Source: Pseudomonadota bacterium (GTDB taxonomy: Bacteria; Pseudomonadota; Gammaproteobacteria; Steroidobacterales; Steroidobacteraceae). From it: a stretch of 64,000 bases of DNA. The stretch covers positions 62,001 through 126,000 of the forward strand of contig JAJYDK010000002.1 in assembly GCA_021777555.1 (NCBI GenBank), given 5' to 3'. A model generated the notes under the pieces. It made no database searches, had not been told where the DNA came from, and saw nothing but the letters and a program-made list of their open reading frames with translations. Shown piece after piece: positions 63,939 to 64,000 of this stretch. How positions within the stretch are numbered: the first letter of the stretch is position 1; each line of letters starts with the position of its first letter. Made by a program: the position numbers and the translations under genes.

Positions 63939-64000
63939 GCGGGAATAGCTCAGTTGGTAGAGCGCAACCTTGCCAAGGTTGAGGTCGCGAGTTCGAGCCT
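63939..64000 (+). tRNA. tRNA-Gly (anticodon GCC), 3' end cut by window
   Basis: The sequence GCGGGAATAGCTCAGTTGG matches the acceptor and D-arm of bacterial tRNA-Gly(GCC). The anticodon stem-loop reads AACCTTGCCAAGGTT with GCC in the loop, and the T-arm start GAGTTCGAGCCT runs into the window edge. 62 bases are visible of an expected 76. Confidence 0.95.

Overview
This window is gene-dense, GC-rich (roughly two thirds G+C by eye) chromosomal DNA from a proteobacterium, most likely a gammaproteobacterium. The strongest clue is the order uvrC-pgsA-tRNA-Gly(GCC) at the right end, which is classic for that class. The thrABC operon with a fused aspartate kinase/homoserine dehydrogenase, a CysB-type regulator beside siroheme and sulfite-reduction genes, and scattered pieces of the enterobacterial icd / nudJ-mnmA-(hflD)-purB-phoPQ neighbourhood agree with it. 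I cannot name the genus. I see no phage, transposon, CRISPR array or defence island, and no gap between genes longer than about 250 bases.

Layout. 0-7 kb: end-truncated Hsp20, lon, wrbA, a PAP2 phosphatase overlapping a 2-oxoglutarate/Fe(II) oxygenase, slyX, and a TAXI-type solute-binding membrane protein. 7-15 kb: sulfur assimilation, with cysH-cysG-cysteine synthase on the minus strand divergent from cysB, then malQ, then a sulfite/nitrite reductase followed by a DUF934 gene. 15-19 kb: a coupled MaoC-CitE-unknown triplet, and a converging xdhC-unknown-mocA cluster that looks like molybdenum-hydroxylase maturation. 19-24.7 kb: thrA-thrB-thrC followed by a NERD-domain protein. 24.7-33 kb: an M20 peptidase, TatD, and a likely five-gene minus-strand run of ABC ATPase, ABC-2 permease, threonine aldolase, thioredoxin-like protein and a secreted GH144/glycoamylase-like glycosidase. 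33-42 kb: YgjP-type metallopeptidase, tryptophan 2,3-dioxygenase, HAD phosphatase, aconitase, mnmA, nudJ, a DUF7931-like gene and purB. 42-50 kb: fumC, CoA-type NUDIX and mazG as overlapping genes, a PepSY protein with a PhoPQ-like two-component system, then LOG and RNB-ribonuclease genes. 50-64 kb: phosphoketolase-acetate kinase, an orphan ATP-grasp ligase, a saccharopine-type dehydrogenase with an ALDH7-type dehydrogenase (lysine breakdown), class II DAHP synthase, icd, a type 5 uracil-DNA glycosylase, uvrC, pgsA and the truncated tRNA-Gly.

How it fits together. Most of the window is core metabolism: sulfate to cysteine, aspartate to threonine, TCA steps (acnA, icd, fumC), entry to aromatic synthesis, tryptophan and lysine catabolism, and a phosphoketolase shunt to acetate plus ATP. 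Genes are packed with 4-base ATGA/GTGA/TTGA overlaps, so translational coupling is common. Promoter-like elements stand out as AT-rich -10 hexamers followed by G/C-rich discriminators, and several sit only 6-7 bases before the start codon, which suggests leaderless or nearly leaderless mRNAs. Perfect hairpins without U-tracts follow several operons.

I did not find a convincing undescribed multi-gene system. The best leads are the unknown genes embedded in coupled operons (between xdhC and mocA; after citE; the ATP-grasp gene), the glycosidase operon, and the perfect inverted repeat between purB and fumC. Coordinates and motifs come from direct reading. Family assignments come from remembered family features, without database searches.
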